DNA from: Palleronia rufa
GTDB taxonomy: Bacteria > Pseudomonadota > Alphaproteobacteria > Rhodobacterales > Rhodobacteraceae
Length of the DNA: 64,000 bases
Assembly (NCBI RefSeq): GCF_000743715.1
Contig: NZ_JQEY01000001.1
Span: 307,406 to 371,405 of the forward strand
Direction of reading: 5' to 3'
A program made the translations under genes and the position numbers. The notes beneath the pieces were generated by a model. That model ran no database searches, was not told where the DNA came from, and saw only the letters and a list, made by a program, of their open reading frames with translations. How positions within the stretch are numbered: position 1 is the first letter of the stretch; each line of letters begins with the position of its first letter. Below are positions 9,029-17,452 of the stretch, in pieces.

Positions 9029-9892
9029 TCAATCGCGCGCCGGGAAACGGACCCGCAGCCGTTTCAGGCGCCGGGGGTCCGCGTCCACGATCTCGAACTC
9101 CGCACCGGACGGATGGGGGATGACCTCACCCCGCGCGGGCACGCGTCCGGTGAGAACCACGACGACGCCGCCCAGCGTGTCGGCCTCCTCATCGTCCTCG
9201 GGGTCGGTGAGCGACGCGCCCACCGCCTCCTCGAACTGGTCCAGAGGCGTGCGCGCCTGCGCCAGCCAGACGCCGGGCTTCTCCTCAGAAAAGAGCTGGT
9301 CCTCATCCTCGTCGTGCTCGTCCTCGATCTGGCCGATGACCTGCTCGATCAGATCCTCGATGGTCACCAGGCCGTCCACGCCGCCGTATTCGTCGATCAC
9401 CAGCGCCATGTGCGTGCGCTCGCTCTGCATCCGCTGCAAGAGAACCCCGATGGGCATCGAGGGCGGCGCGTAGATCAGCGGCCGCATCATCCGCTCCAGA
9501 TCGAAATCGCGGTCGTTGCCGAACCCGTGGCGCAGGGCGAAGTCCTTGAGATGCACCATCCCCTTGGGGTGGTCGAGCGTGCCGTCATAGACCGGCAGCC
9601 GGGTCAGGCCGGACTCGCGGAACGTCCCGACGAGATCCTCCATGGACATGTCGAGCGGAACCGACACGATCTCTACCGACGGGATGGCCACGTCCTCCAC
9701 CCGCATCCGGCTGAGGTTGAGCAGGCCGGGCGTCTGCCTCTGGCCGGCGGGCCGTTCGGCATCCGGGTCGGCCGGATCCTCGACGCCCGAGAACGTATTG
9801 AAGATGCGCCCGAAGAAACCGCGTTCGGGACTGTCGTCCTCTTCGGTTTCCGGGTCGCGGTCGGGGCGGTCGCCCTCTTCCGTCTGAGACAT
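9029..9892 (-). CDS. CorC/HlyC-like CBS-domain protein
   Basis: A soluble protein of the CorC (magnesium/cobalt efflux-associated) family. The 287 residues comprise an acidic N-terminal tail, a CBS-domain pair around residues 65-195 (with LPVYDGTLD, GMVHLKD and ALVIDEYGGVDGLVTIEDL) and a CorC_HlyC transporter-associated domain at the C terminus. The very acidic stretch EDEHDEDEDQ lies between them. Genes of this family sit between ybeY and lnt in most proteobacteria, as here. The transport role is inferred from family members; many act as accessory factors. Confidence 0.9.
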   Translation of the reverse strand: MSQTEEGDRPDRDPETEEDDSPERGFFGRIFNTFSGVEDPADPDAERPAGQRQTPGLLNLSRMRVEDVAIPSVEIVSVPLDMSMEDLVGTFRESGLTRLPVYDGTLDHPKGMVHLKDFALRHGFGNDRDFDLERMMRPLIYAPPSMPIGVLLQRMQSERTHMALVIDEYGGVDGLVTIEDLIEQVIGQIEDEHDEDEDQLFSEEKPGVWLAQARTPLDQFEEAVGASLTDPEDDEEADTLGGVVVVLTGRVPARGEVIPHPSGAEFEIVDADPRRLKRLRVRFPARD

Positions 9893-9924
9893 GTCGCCTT
9901 TCCATGGTGTCGGGGCCGCGTCGT

Positions 9925-10407
9925 CTACCGGCTATATGGGTCGGGCAGCCCGAGGTCTGCAAGTATTTCGGTTTCGAGCGTTTCCATCAGCGCCGCGTCG
10001 CCGTCGCGGACATGGTCGTAGCCCAGCAGGTGCAGCGTGGCGTGGACCAGCAGATGGGTGGCGTGATCGGCAAGCGGGATGCCCGCGGCGGCGGCCTCTG
10101 CCGCGCAGGTCCCGAGCGCGATGGCGATGTCGCCCAGTTCGGGGTCCCGGGGCGCGGCGGGTGCCGCGCCGTCGCGGCAGGCGCCGCGCTCTTCCGACGG
10201 CCAGGAGAGGACGTTGGTGGGGCGCGGACGGTCGCGGAAATCGCTGTTGAGCGCGGCGATGCGGGCGTCGTCGCAGGCCAGGACAGAGACATCGCAGGCC
10301 GGATCCACGCGCCGGTGACGCAGGGTGGCGCCGACGGCACGGAACGCCAGGGCCGTCACGTCCACGTCCCGCCAGCCTTCGGTCTCGATGAGGATCTCGA
10401 CGGCCAC
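9925..10407 (-). CDS. ybeY: Endoribonuclease YbeY (rRNA maturation)
   Basis: Single-strand endoribonuclease required for 16S rRNA 3'-end maturation and ribosome quality control. The 160-residue protein shows the metal-binding H-x3-H-x5-H motif in HATLHLLGYDH near the C terminus and the NVLSWPS strand upstream. The start is a GTG with GGGAG in front. It lies 24 bases after phoH and just before the CorC-like gene, the conserved phoH-ybeY-corC-lnt order, so co-transcription is likely. Confidence 0.94.
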   Translation of the reverse strand: MAVEILIETEGWRDVDVTALAFRAVGATLRHRRVDPACDVSVLACDDARIAALNSDFRDRPRPTNVLSWPSEERGACRDGAAPAAPRDPELGDIAIALGTCAAEAAAAGIPLADHATHLLVHATLHLLGYDHVRDGDAALMETLETEILADLGLPDPYSR

Positions 10408-10431
10408 GCCCGTCTCCCGTTGTCCGGCGGG

Positions 10432-11454
10432 TCAGCCCGCCGCGTCGCCCTCATAGGCCTGGATGATGCGGGCCACCAGCGGGTGACGCACAACATCTGC
10501 GGAGGTGAAATAGTTGAACGCGATCTTGTCGATCCCGCCCAGCAGACGCTCGGCATCGCCGAGACCGGAGGTCTGTCCCCGCGGCAGGTCGATCTGGGTG
10601 CGGTCGCCGGTCACCACCATGCGGCTGCCCTGACCCAGACGGGTCAGGAACATCTTCATCTGCATCGCGGTGGCGTTCTGCGCCTCGTCCAGCACGACGA
10701 AGGCGTTCGACAGCGTGCGGCCGCGCATGAAGGCCAGGGGCGCGATCTCAATCTTCTTTTCTTCCAATAGCTTGGCCAGCATCTTGCCGGGCAGGAAGTC
10801 GTTCAGCGCGTCGTAGAGCGGCTGCATGTAGGGATCGACCTTGTCCTTCATGTCGCCGGGCAGGAAGCCCAGCCTCTCGCCGGCCTCCACGGCGGGGCGG
10901 GACAGGATGATGCGGTCGACCTCTCCCTGGGCGAAGAGATTGACCCCGACGGCCACCGCCAGATAGGTCTTGCCGGTGCCCGCGGGGCCGATGCCGAAGC
11001 ACAGCTCCTTGGAAAAAAGTGAACGAACATAAGCCTTTTGCGCGTCGGTGCGGGGTTCGACCAGCTTCTTGCGGGTGCGGATCTCTACGGCGCCGGCCGA
11101 GAACATCTCGATCTGGTCGCCGTCGCGCGCGCCGTCCGGACCCGCGGCGCTGTCCATGCGGATCTCTGCCAGGATCGCGCCCGCATCCACGTCGCGGCCG
11201 GATTCCAGACGGACGTAGAGCGCCCCGAGAACCTCTGCCGCCTGGGCGCGGGACTCAGGATTTCCCATGATCGTCAGATGGTTGCCCCTGCGCAGGATCT
11301 GCACGTCAAGCTCTTTCTCGACCTGGACCAGGTTCGCGTCGCCGACCCCGCAGAGGTCGATCAGCAGGCGGTTGTCCTGGAATTCGAGGGTGGTTTCGGA
11401 CGGGGCCGATGCGGTCTGGTCGAGCGGTGGCAGCGGACGGGTGGTCTGGGCCAA
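10432..11454 (-). CDS. phoH: PhoH-family ATPase/helicase-like protein
   Basis: PhoH/PhoL-type P-loop ATPase linked to RNA metabolism. It has an N-terminal KH-like part ([13 protein letters not shown]... [12 protein letters not shown]), Walker A GPAGTGKT and Walker B VVLDEAQN, then [12 protein letters not shown]. The open frame extends to 11538, but its only early start there is a TTG lying inside a terminator. The TTG at 11454, preceded 6 bases upstream by GGAG, gives [11 protein letters not shown], which resembles the start of related proteins and yields 340 residues, the usual length. It lies between miaB and ybeY in the conserved order. Confidence 0.93.
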   Translation of the reverse strand: MAQTTRPLPPLDQTASAPSETTLEFQDNRLLIDLCGVGDANLVQVEKELDVQILRRGNHLTIMGNPESRAQAAEVLGALYVRLESGRDVDAGAILAEIRMDSAAGPDGARDGDQIEMFSAGAVEIRTRKKLVEPRTDAQKAYVRSLFSKELCFGIGPAGTGKTYLAVAVGVNLFAQGEVDRIILSRPAVEAGERLGFLPGDMKDKVDPYMQPLYDALNDFLPGKMLAKLLEEKKIEIAPLAFMRGRTLSNAFVVLDEAQNATAMQMKMFLTRLGQGSRMVVTGDRTQIDLPRGQTSGLGDAERLLGGIDKIAFNYFTSADVVRHPLVARIIQAYEGDAAG

Positions 11455-11536
11455 GCGATGCTCCGGGGCGAAGGGTTCGCAGTCAGAGTGGGCGCTGCCC
11501 GGTCCCGACACAAGGCCCGACACCGCGGTTTCGTAC

Positions 11537-11555
11537 AAAAACCCCGCCCGGCGGG
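11537..11555 (-). terminator. Likely terminator after miaB
   Basis: On the minus strand a short GC hairpin (CCCGC and GCGGG at 11543-11555) is followed by TTTTT (A-run 11537-11541 on the plus strand). It lies in the gap between the miaB stop and phoH. A second T-rich GC hairpin lies slightly upstream (A-run around 11568-11573), so termination or attenuation between miaB and phoH seems likely. Confidence 0.5.
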
Positions 11556-11637
11556 CCGCCCCGCGTCAAAAAACCGGCCCGGCGAGTCGCGGCGGGTCAA
11601 AAATCGTCCCGATTGCGCCGCCGCCGGCGAACACGCC

Positions 11638-12963
11638 TCAGACGAGCGTCCCGGCCAGGGAATTCGGTGCGCTGGCGGTGATCCTGACGCGCCGGAGATC
11701 GCCCCGCGCGACGCCGTCGCCGGCCACGAACACGAACACGGAATGGAGGTGATCGGACTTGCCGACCATCTGCCCCGGCTCGCGGCCCGGCTTGTCGAAC
11801 AGCACGCCGACCTCTTGGCCGACCATCCGGCGCTGGACGGCGTGCTGCTGGTCGCGCAGCAACGCCTGGAGCCGCCGGAGGCGGTCGTCCTTGACGGGCT
11901 CTTCCACCTGGGGGCGTTCGGCGGCGGGGGTGCCGGGGCGGGTGGAGTACTTGAACGAATAGCACTGGCCGTATTCGACCGCCCCCACCAGCGCCAGGGT
12001 GTCGGCGAAATCGGACTCCGTCTCACCCGGGAAGCCGACGATGAAATCGCCCGAGATGAGGATGTCGGGACGCGCGGCGCGGATGCGCCCGATCAACCTC
12101 AGGTAGCTGTCGGCGGTGTGCTTGCGGTTCATGGCCTTCAGCACCCGGTCGCTGCCGGACTGCACCGGCAGATGCAGGTAGGGCATCAGCTCTGCCACCT
12201 CGCCATGGGCGGCGATCAGGTCGTCGTCCATGTCGTTGGGATGGCTGGTGGTGTAGCGGATCCGGTCCAGCCCGTCGATGCGCGCAAGCTCACGGATCAG
12301 CCGCGCCAGGCTCCATTCCCCGCCCGTCCCGTCGCCGTGATAGGCGTTCACGTTCTGGCCCAGAAGCGTGATCTCGCGCACGCCGCGCTCGACCAGGTCG
12401 CGGGCCTCCGACAGGACACGGGCGGCGGGGCGCGAGACCTCCGCGCCGCGGGTATAGGGCACCACGCAGAAGGCGCAGAACTTGTCGCACCCCTCCTGCA
12501 CGGTCAGGAACGCGCCCGGCCCGCGCCGCGCCCTGGGACGGGCGGCCAGGTGGTCGAACTTGTCCTCATCGGGGAAGTCGGTGTCGAGCGCGCGTTCGCC
12601 GCCGCGCACGCGGGCCTCCATCTGCGGCAGGCGGTGGTAGCTTTGCGGGCCGACCACCAGATCGACCAGCGGCTGGCGGCGCAGGATCTCCTGCCCCTCG
12701 GCCTGGGCGACGCAGCCCGCGACGCCGATCCGCAGGTCGGGGTTGGCATCCTTGAGCCCGCGCAGCCGGCCGAGTTCGGAATACATCTTTTCCGCCGCCT
12801 TCTCGCGGATGTGGCAGGTGTTGAGCAGGATCATGTCCGCCTCTTCCGCGTCGTCGGTGACGACGTAGCCGGACCCGCCCAGCGCCTCTGCCATGCGCTC
12901 GCTGTCGTAGACGTTCATCTGGCAGCCGTAGGTCTTGATGAAAAGCTTGCGCTCTGCCGGCAT
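11638..12963 (-). CDS. miaB: tRNA-2-methylthio-N6-dimethylallyladenosine synthase
   Basis: Radical-SAM methylthiotransferase that adds ms2 to i6A37 in tRNAs reading UNN codons. The 441-residue product has the N-terminal UPF0004 domain with three cluster cysteines ([22 protein letters not shown]), the radical-SAM CxxxCxxC in CDKFCAFC and a C-terminal TRAM domain ([21 protein letters not shown]). The frame is open 80 codons upstream, but that extension is arginine-rich and homology starts at [14 protein letters not shown], behind an AGAGG site. It heads the miaB-phoH-ybeY-corC-lnt cluster. Confidence 0.96.
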   Translation of the reverse strand: MPAERKLFIKTYGCQMNVYDSERMAEALGGSGYVVTDDAEEADMILLNTCHIREKAAEKMYSELGRLRGLKDANPDLRIGVAGCVAQAEGQEILRRQPLVDLVVGPQSYHRLPQMEARVRGGERALDTDFPDEDKFDHLAARPRARRGPGAFLTVQEGCDKFCAFCVVPYTRGAEVSRPAARVLSEARDLVERGVREITLLGQNVNAYHGDGTGGEWSLARLIRELARIDGLDRIRYTTSHPNDMDDDLIAAHGEVAELMPYLHLPVQSGSDRVLKAMNRKHTADSYLRLIGRIRAARPDILISGDFIVGFPGETESDFADTLALVGAVEYGQCYSFKYSTRPGTPAAERPQVEEPVKDDRLRRLQALLRDQQHAVQRRMVGQEVGVLFDKPGREPGQMVGKSDHLHSVFVFVAGDGVARGDLRRVRITASAPNSLAGTLV

Positions 12964-13020
12964 GGGGGCCTCTGGCTCTGGGGACCGGCAGCATGTACCG
13001 CGTCGCGCGGCGTCCCGCAA

Positions 13021-13057
13021 CGGGGACGCACGGGGACGCACGGGGGCGCACGGGGCC
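13021..13057. repeat. 10-bp tandem repeat in a divergent intergenic region
   Basis: Three consecutive copies of CGGGGACGCA (the third with one A-to-G change) and the start of a fourth lie between the divergent miaB and 13101 genes. It is a short direct repeat with no coding role. It could affect spacing of the two promoters or be a slippage product. Confidence 0.7.
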
Positions 13058-13100
13058 GGGCGACGCTTGCAATGCGCCGCGGCGCTGGCAAGAAGGAGGG

Positions 13101-13964
13101 ATGCAGACATACGACTCACTCGACGCCTTCCGCGACGCGCCGCGTGTCGCGCTGGACGGGCCGGTGGCGCTGCTGCTGTGCGAGGACGCGACCGAGGTCG
13201 CAAGCTCTTTCGGCCACATGGTCGCGCGGGGGTTCCGCACCGTCGTGGTCATGGGCGCCGCCGTTCCGCCCCCCGGCGCGGAGGGGGTCCGCACGGTCCG
13301 CATCGGCTGGCGCAACGACCGGCCCGATGCGGTGGCCGCGGCCGTCAACACGCTGATCGACAAGGGGCCGGGCCTGTGGATGCACATGGCGTTCAACGCC
13401 GAATACCTGTTCTTTCCGTTCTGCGAGACCCGCCGCGTGGCCGAGATGCTGGCCTTTCACGCAGAGGAACGGCGCGCCGCCATGATGACCTATGTGGTGG
13501 ACCTCTATGCCGCCGACCTGGGTGCGACGGGCGCGGTCTGCCTGAAGACGGCGCATCTGGACGCGTCCGGCTACTACGCCAATGCGCGCCCCGATCCCGA
13601 CCGGCCCGACACGGCGCTGGACCGGCAGCTGGATTTCTTCGGCGGGCTGCGCTGGCGCTATGAGGAGCACGTGCCGGCGGCGCGCCGCAGGATCGACCGC
13701 ATCGGCCTGTTCCGGGCCGTGCCGGGGCTGCGGATGCGGCCCGATTTCACCTTTTCGGAGACGGAGTACAACACTTATGCCTGCCCGTGGCACAACAACC
13801 TGACGGCGGCGGTCTGCTCTTTCCGGGCGGCCAAGGCGCTGGCCACCAATGCCGGTTCGCGGGCCGGGATCGACAGCTTCATGTGGGACCGGTCGGTGCC
13901 GTTCGACTGGCGCTCCGGGCAGCTGCTGGACCTGGGGCTGATGGAGCCGGGCCAGTGGTTCTGA
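13101..13964 (+). CDS. Conserved protein of unknown function, glycosyltransferase-like
   Basis: A 287-residue soluble protein with an excellent GGAGGG ribosome site. I recall similar Rhodobacteraceae proteins being labelled family 2 glycosyltransferase, but no classical DxD-type nucleotide-sugar motif is obvious and the assignment is weak. Recognisable islands are [52 protein letters not shown] and [19 protein letters not shown]. The aromatic-rich C terminus ends GLMEPGQWF. It is divergent from miaB and is followed 58 bases later by an amino-acid ABC importer on the same strand, but nothing in the sequence links it functionally to transport. Confidence 0.85.
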   Translation: MQTYDSLDAFRDAPRVALDGPVALLLCEDATEVASSFGHMVARGFRTVVVMGAAVPPPGAEGVRTVRIGWRNDRPDAVAAAVNTLIDKGPGLWMHMAFNAEYLFFPFCETRRVAEMLAFHAEERRAAMMTYVVDLYAADLGATGAVCLKTAHLDASGYYANARPDPDRPDTALDRQLDFFGGLRWRYEEHVPAARRRIDRIGLFRAVPGLRMRPDFTFSETEYNTYACPWHNNLTAAVCSFRAAKALATNAGSRAGIDSFMWDRSVPFDWRSGQLLDLGLMEPGQWF

Positions 13965-14022
13965 GGCGGCGGCGGCGTCGCGGGGCGTTGCAATTGCGCG
14001 CCGGATCGGCCCTAGTCCGGCG

Positions 14023-14793
14023 ATGACATCCGCCGAACCGGTCCTGTCGGTCCGAGACCTGCACAAGAGCTATGGCACGCTGGAGGTGCTCCGGGGCATC
14101 GACCTGACGGCCCCGCGCGGCCATGTGGTGTCCTTGATCGGATCGTCCGGCTCCGGCAAGTCCACGCTTCTGCGGTGCTGCAACCTGCTGGAGGACAGCC
14201 AGGGCGGCGAGATCGCGTTCGAGGGCGAGCCGGTGCGCTGGACCGGCAGGGGCGCGACCCGCCGGCCGGCGGATGCGAAACAGGTCACACGGATCCGCAC
14301 CAACCTGTCGATGGTGTTCCAGTCGTTCAACCTGTGGGCGCACATGACCGTGCTGCAGAACGTCATGGAGGCGCCGGTCCATGTGCTGGGCCGTCCCCGC
14401 CCGCAGGTCGAGGCGGCCGCGCGCGCCTATCTGGACAAGGTGGGCATCGGCGACAAGGCGGACCGCTATCCGGCGGAGCTGTCCGGCGGCCAGCAGCAGC
14501 GCGCGGCCATCGCGCGGGCGCTGGCGATGGAGCCCCGCGCGCTGCTGTTCGACGAGCCGACGTCGGCGCTGGACCCGGAGCTGGAGCAGGAGGTGGTGCG
14601 GGTGATCCAGGCCCTGGCAGAGGAGGGGCGCACCATGATCCTGGTCACCCATGACATGCGCATGGCACGCGACTGCTCGGACCACGTGGTGTTCCTGCAC
14701 CAGGGTCTGGTCGAGGAGGAGGGTGCGCCGGACCGCCTGTTCGGCCAGCCCGAAAGCGCGCGGCTGAGGGGGTTTCTGTCCTCCACCGCCTGA
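14023..14793 (+). CDS. Polar amino-acid ABC transporter, ATP-binding protein
   Basis: ATPase of an importer of the polar amino-acid uptake (HisP/GlnQ) family. Walker A is GSSGSGKST, the Q-loop is MVFQSFNLW, the signature is LSGGQQQR, Walker B is ALLFDEPTSALD and the switch histidine is in LVTHDM. The 256-residue length is normal and the N-terminal helix region (KQVTRIRTNLSMVFQ) is that of HisP-type subunits. A terminator-like hairpin directly follows, although binding-protein and permease genes come next on the same strand, so the ATPase may be expressed partly separately from them. Confidence 0.94.
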   Translation: MTSAEPVLSVRDLHKSYGTLEVLRGIDLTAPRGHVVSLIGSSGSGKSTLLRCCNLLEDSQGGEIAFEGEPVRWTGRGATRRPADAKQVTRIRTNLSMVFQSFNLWAHMTVLQNVMEAPVHVLGRPRPQVEAAARAYLDKVGIGDKADRYPAELSGGQQQRAAIARALAMEPRALLFDEPTSALDPELEQEVVRVIQALAEEGRTMILVTHDMRMARDCSDHVVFLHQGLVEEEGAPDRLFGQPESARLRGFLSSTA

Positions 14794-14797
14794 CGGC

Positions 14798-14817
14798 CCG
14801 CCGGGGGGGCGGTTTTT
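14798..14817 (+). terminator. Terminator-like hairpin after the ABC ATPase gene
   Basis: Stem CCGCC (14798-14802) and GGCGG (14808-14812) with a G5 loop, followed by TTTTT. It lies 4 bases after the stop codon. The stem is short, so it may only attenuate read-through into the binding-protein gene. Confidence 0.45.
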
Positions 14818-14861
14818 CGGGCGATCGGGGCGTGACGCCGCGCCGCGACGGCGTGTGCGGC

Positions 14862-14889
14862 TTGCCAAATCCGGCGATTGCCGTAACGC
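14862..14889 (+). promoter_or_regulatory. Candidate promoter for the binding-protein gene
   Basis: TTGCCA at 14862-14867 and TAACGC at 14884-14889 with a 16-base spacer, upstream of the periplasmic binding-protein gene and downstream of the terminator-like hairpin. Pattern match only; binding-protein genes are often expressed more strongly than their partners, which would fit an internal promoter. Confidence 0.3.
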
Positions 14890-14946
14890 TCTGTCCCGGC
14901 GACGCGGCCGCAAAGATCGCGCGACTGTCCTGACAGGGAGACTGAC

Positions 14947-15675
14947 ATGAGATTTCCGATCCTCTGCGCCTCGGCGCTGGTTCTCACCGCCGGCGTGGCC
15001 ATGGCGGCCGAGCACGGCGCGACCATCCGCATGGGCACCGAAGGCGCCTATCCGCCGTACAACTTCCTCAACGACGATGGCGAGGTCGCCGGTTTCGAGC
15101 GCGAGGTGGGCGACGAGCTCTGCGCCCGCGCCGAGCTGACCTGCGAATGGGTCACCAACGACTGGGATTCGATCATCCCCAACCTGGTGTCGGGCAATTA
15201 CGACACGATCATCGCCGGGATGGCGATCAACGACCAGCGCGACGAGGTCATCGACTTCACCCAGCCCTACATCCCGCCCGCCTCCTCCGCCTTCGCCGCC
15301 ATGGGCGAGGTGGACCTGTCCGGCGCCGTGATCGCGGCGCAGACGGGCACGGTCCAGGCCAGCCACGTCGCCACGATGGATGGCGCCACGCTGGTCGAGT
15401 TCGCGACGCCGGAGGAAACCGTCGCCGCGGTCCGCAACGGCGAGGCCGACGCGGTGCTGGCCGACCGGGCGTTCCTGGTGCCGATCGTGGAGAACGACGC
15501 CGAGCTGTCCTTTGTCGGGGATGCGGTCAAACTCGACGACGGGATCGGTGTGGGGCTGCGCGAAAGCGATACCGAGCTGAAGGAGACGCTGAACGCGGCG
15601 ATCCAGTCCATGAAGGACGACGGATCCCTCAACACGCTGATCGAGAAGTGGTTTCCCGACGCCGACACGTTCTGA
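14947..15675 (+). CDS. Periplasmic amino-acid binding protein
   Basis: Solute-binding protein of the polar amino-acid importer. The 242 residues begin with a signal peptide (MRFPILCASALVLTAGVAMA, likely cleaved after AMA). The mature part is an SBP_bac_3 bilobal fold with GTEGAYPPYNF, GFEREVGDEL, WDSIIPNLVSGNYD and RDEVIDFTQPY. These match lysine/arginine/ornithine and histidine binding proteins, but the exact ligand cannot be fixed from sequence. It is followed 96 bases later by the first permease. Confidence 0.94.
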   Translation: MRFPILCASALVLTAGVAMAAEHGATIRMGTEGAYPPYNFLNDDGEVAGFEREVGDELCARAELTCEWVTNDWDSIIPNLVSGNYDTIIAGMAINDQRDEVIDFTQPYIPPASSAFAAMGEVDLSGAVIAAQTGTVQASHVATMDGATLVEFATPEETVAAVRNGEADAVLADRAFLVPIVENDAELSFVGDAVKLDDGIGVGLRESDTELKETLNAAIQSMKDDGSLNTLIEKWFPDADTF

Positions 15676-15771
15676 GCAACCGGCGCGCGCGGCCGGCACG
15701 GCCCGGCGCGCGCCTTCCGCCCCTCCGGACCGCCGCGCCGCGCGGCATCCGCCGCGTGAAGGAGCCAGCCC

Positions 15772-16626
15772 ATCCCGGTCTGCACCGACCCCGCGACGCT
15801 CGACGGCCTGGCCTGGCTGGGCTGCTACCTGACCACGGGCAAGCACCTGGCGTTCTACGGGTCGTTCGGGACGGTGCTGCTGCTGCTGGCCGTGACCGCG
15901 CCCACGGCGCTGTTGTTCGGGTTCGGCGGGGCGATCGCGGCGCGCGCGCGCGTGCTGCCGGTCCGCTGGCTGGGCCGGGCCTATATCGCCATCGTCCGGG
16001 GCGTGCCCGACATCGCCTTCTTCCTCTTCTTCGTCATCGCGCTGGACCAGGGCATCGAATGGGTCCGCCACCAGGCGCTGTGCCCGGACTGGACGCTGCC
16101 GGTGCGGCAGGGATCCGATTTCGTGGTCTGCGCGGCGGCCAAGATGCCGTCCTCGAACGCGCCGCAATGGGTCCATGAGGTCTATGGCTTCGCCATCGCC
16201 GTGGTCACCTTTGCCATCGTCTTCGGCGCCTTCGCGGCCAATGTGCTTCACGGCGCGATGATGGCCGTGCCGCGCGCCCAGATCGAGACCGCGGAAGCCT
16301 ACGGGATGAGCCGCGCGCAGGCCTTCCGCCGCATCGTCGTGCCGCAGATGTGGGTCTATGCGCTGCCGGGGCTGTCGAACCTGTGGATGGTGCTCATCAA
16401 GGCGACGCCGCTGCTGTTCCTGCTGGGGATCGAGGACGTCGTCTACTGGGCGCGAGAGCTCGGCGGCACCAAGACGCCGCAGTTCACCGACTACCCCCAT
16501 GGCGACTGGCGGATGTGGTATTTCCTGGCGCTGCTGGTGTTCTACCTGGGGCTCACGCGGGTGTCGGAGATCGCGCTGGACCGGCTCATGGCGCGGCTGA
16601 CCTTTGGCCAGGCGGTGGCGCGGTGA
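15772..16626 (+). CDS. Amino-acid ABC transporter permease (HisQ-like), possible AUC start
   Basis: First of two permease subunits, with about five membrane helices and the EAA loop (AETAEAYGMSRAQAFRRIVVPQ-like) around two-thirds in. Homology begins before the first ordinary start codon (GTG at 15874, which would delete the first helix). In frame upstream there is a TGA at 15757, then a perfect AAGGAG (15759-15764), and 7 bases later ATC CCG GTC TGC, exactly where an ATG would be expected; no ATG, GTG or TTG exists in between. Either translation starts at the rare codon AUC, or the base at 15774 is a sequencing error or mutation. An internal insertion carries WVRHQALCPDWTLP. The stop overlaps the next permease by four bases. 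Confidence 0.88.
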   Translation: MPVCTDPATLDGLAWLGCYLTTGKHLAFYGSFGTVLLLLAVTAPTALLFGFGGAIAARARVLPVRWLGRAYIAIVRGVPDIAFFLFFVIALDQGIEWVRHQALCPDWTLPVRQGSDFVVCAAAKMPSSNAPQWVHEVYGFAIAVVTFAIVFGAFAANVLHGAMMAVPRAQIETAEAYGMSRAQAFRRIVVPQMWVYALPGLSNLWMVLIKATPLLFLLGIEDVVYWARELGGTKTPQFTDYPHGDWRMWYFLALLVFYLGLTRVSEIALDRLMARLTFGQAVAR

Positions 16627-17429
16627 GCTGCTGGGACACGGTGCAGGATTACGCGCTGCGGTCGATCGGGATCGGCGAGCGGCTGCTGCCGCGGGACGAC
16701 TTCACGCTGTGCAAGCAGGTCGTGCTGATCGGGTCGGGGATGATCTGGAACGTCTATTTCGGCGTGCTGGCCCTGTCGATGGGGTTCTTTTTGGCCGTGG
16801 CGCTGGCCATGGGCAAGGCGGCGCGCCGGACGGTGCTGCGCAAGCCGTCGGAATGGTTCATCTTTCTTTTCCGCGGCTCGCCGCTCTTCATCCAGTTCTT
16901 CTTTGCCTATTTCGTGTTCCTGTCGCTCAAGGGCCGGTCGGCGATCTTCGATCCGTTCACCGCCGCCTGGGCGGGCGCGCTGGTGGTGCTGTTCTTCAAC
17001 ACCGCCGCCTATTCCGGCGAGATCTTCTACGGCGCGCTCAGGGCCATCCCCAGGGGCGACATGGAGGCGGCGGAGGCCTACGGGCTTACCGGCTGGACCA
17101 GGTTCCGGCGGATCACCTTTCCGACCATGCTGCGCCTGGCCTGGCCGGCCTATACGAACGAGGCGATCTTTCTGTTCCACGCCACCACGCTGGTCTTCTT
17201 CACCGGGTTTCCGGCCTGGCAGCAGCGCGGCGACGCGCTCTATTACGCCAGCTATTTCGCCGACAGGACGTTCAACCCCTTCGTGCCCTATCCGATCCTG
17301 GCGCTGTACTTCATCGGTCTGACGCTCTGCATCGCGGCGCTGTTCGGGAAGGCATCCCGGCGGCTGAACCGGCACCTTCCCGCGGAGCGCCGCCGGAAGA
17401 TGAGCCTGCGGCCGAATTTCCTGCGGTGA
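16623..17429 (+). CDS. Amino-acid ABC transporter permease (HisM-like)
   Basis: Second permease of the importer, 268 residues with about five membrane helices, and the ABC-interacting loop MEAAEAYGLTGWTRFRRITFP. The start is GTG at 16623 in a GTGA overlap with the first permease stop, a sign of translational coupling and a matched 1:1 heterodimer. The segment FRGSPLFIQFFFAYFVFL is characteristic of the HisM/ArtM group. It closes the operon, and the next gene is convergent. Confidence 0.93.
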   Translation: MSCWDTVQDYALRSIGIGERLLPRDDFTLCKQVVLIGSGMIWNVYFGVLALSMGFFLAVALAMGKAARRTVLRKPSEWFIFLFRGSPLFIQFFFAYFVFLSLKGRSAIFDPFTAAWAGALVVLFFNTAAYSGEIFYGALRAIPRGDMEAAEAYGLTGWTRFRRITFPTMLRLAWPAYTNEAIFLFHATTLVFFTGFPAWQQRGDALYYASYFADRTFNPFVPYPILALYFIGLTLCIAALFGKASRRLNRHLPAERRRKMSLRPNFLR

Positions 17430-17433
17430 GGCC

Positions 17434-17452
17434 GATTTTCGGAACGAAAATC
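17434..17452. terminator. Possible bidirectional terminator
   Basis: Inverted repeat GATTTTC (17434-17440) and GAAAATC (17446-17452) with a 5-base loop between convergent genes. It overlaps the stop codon of the FAD oxidase gene. AT-rich arms in an otherwise GC-rich region support a terminator role for both sides, but the stem is weak. Confidence 0.35.

Noticed and set aside
13879-16500. Minus-strand open frame of 873 codons across the ABC importer
   Set aside because: Antisense shadow of a complete and certain transporter operon; composition is typical of reverse-frame high-GC reading.
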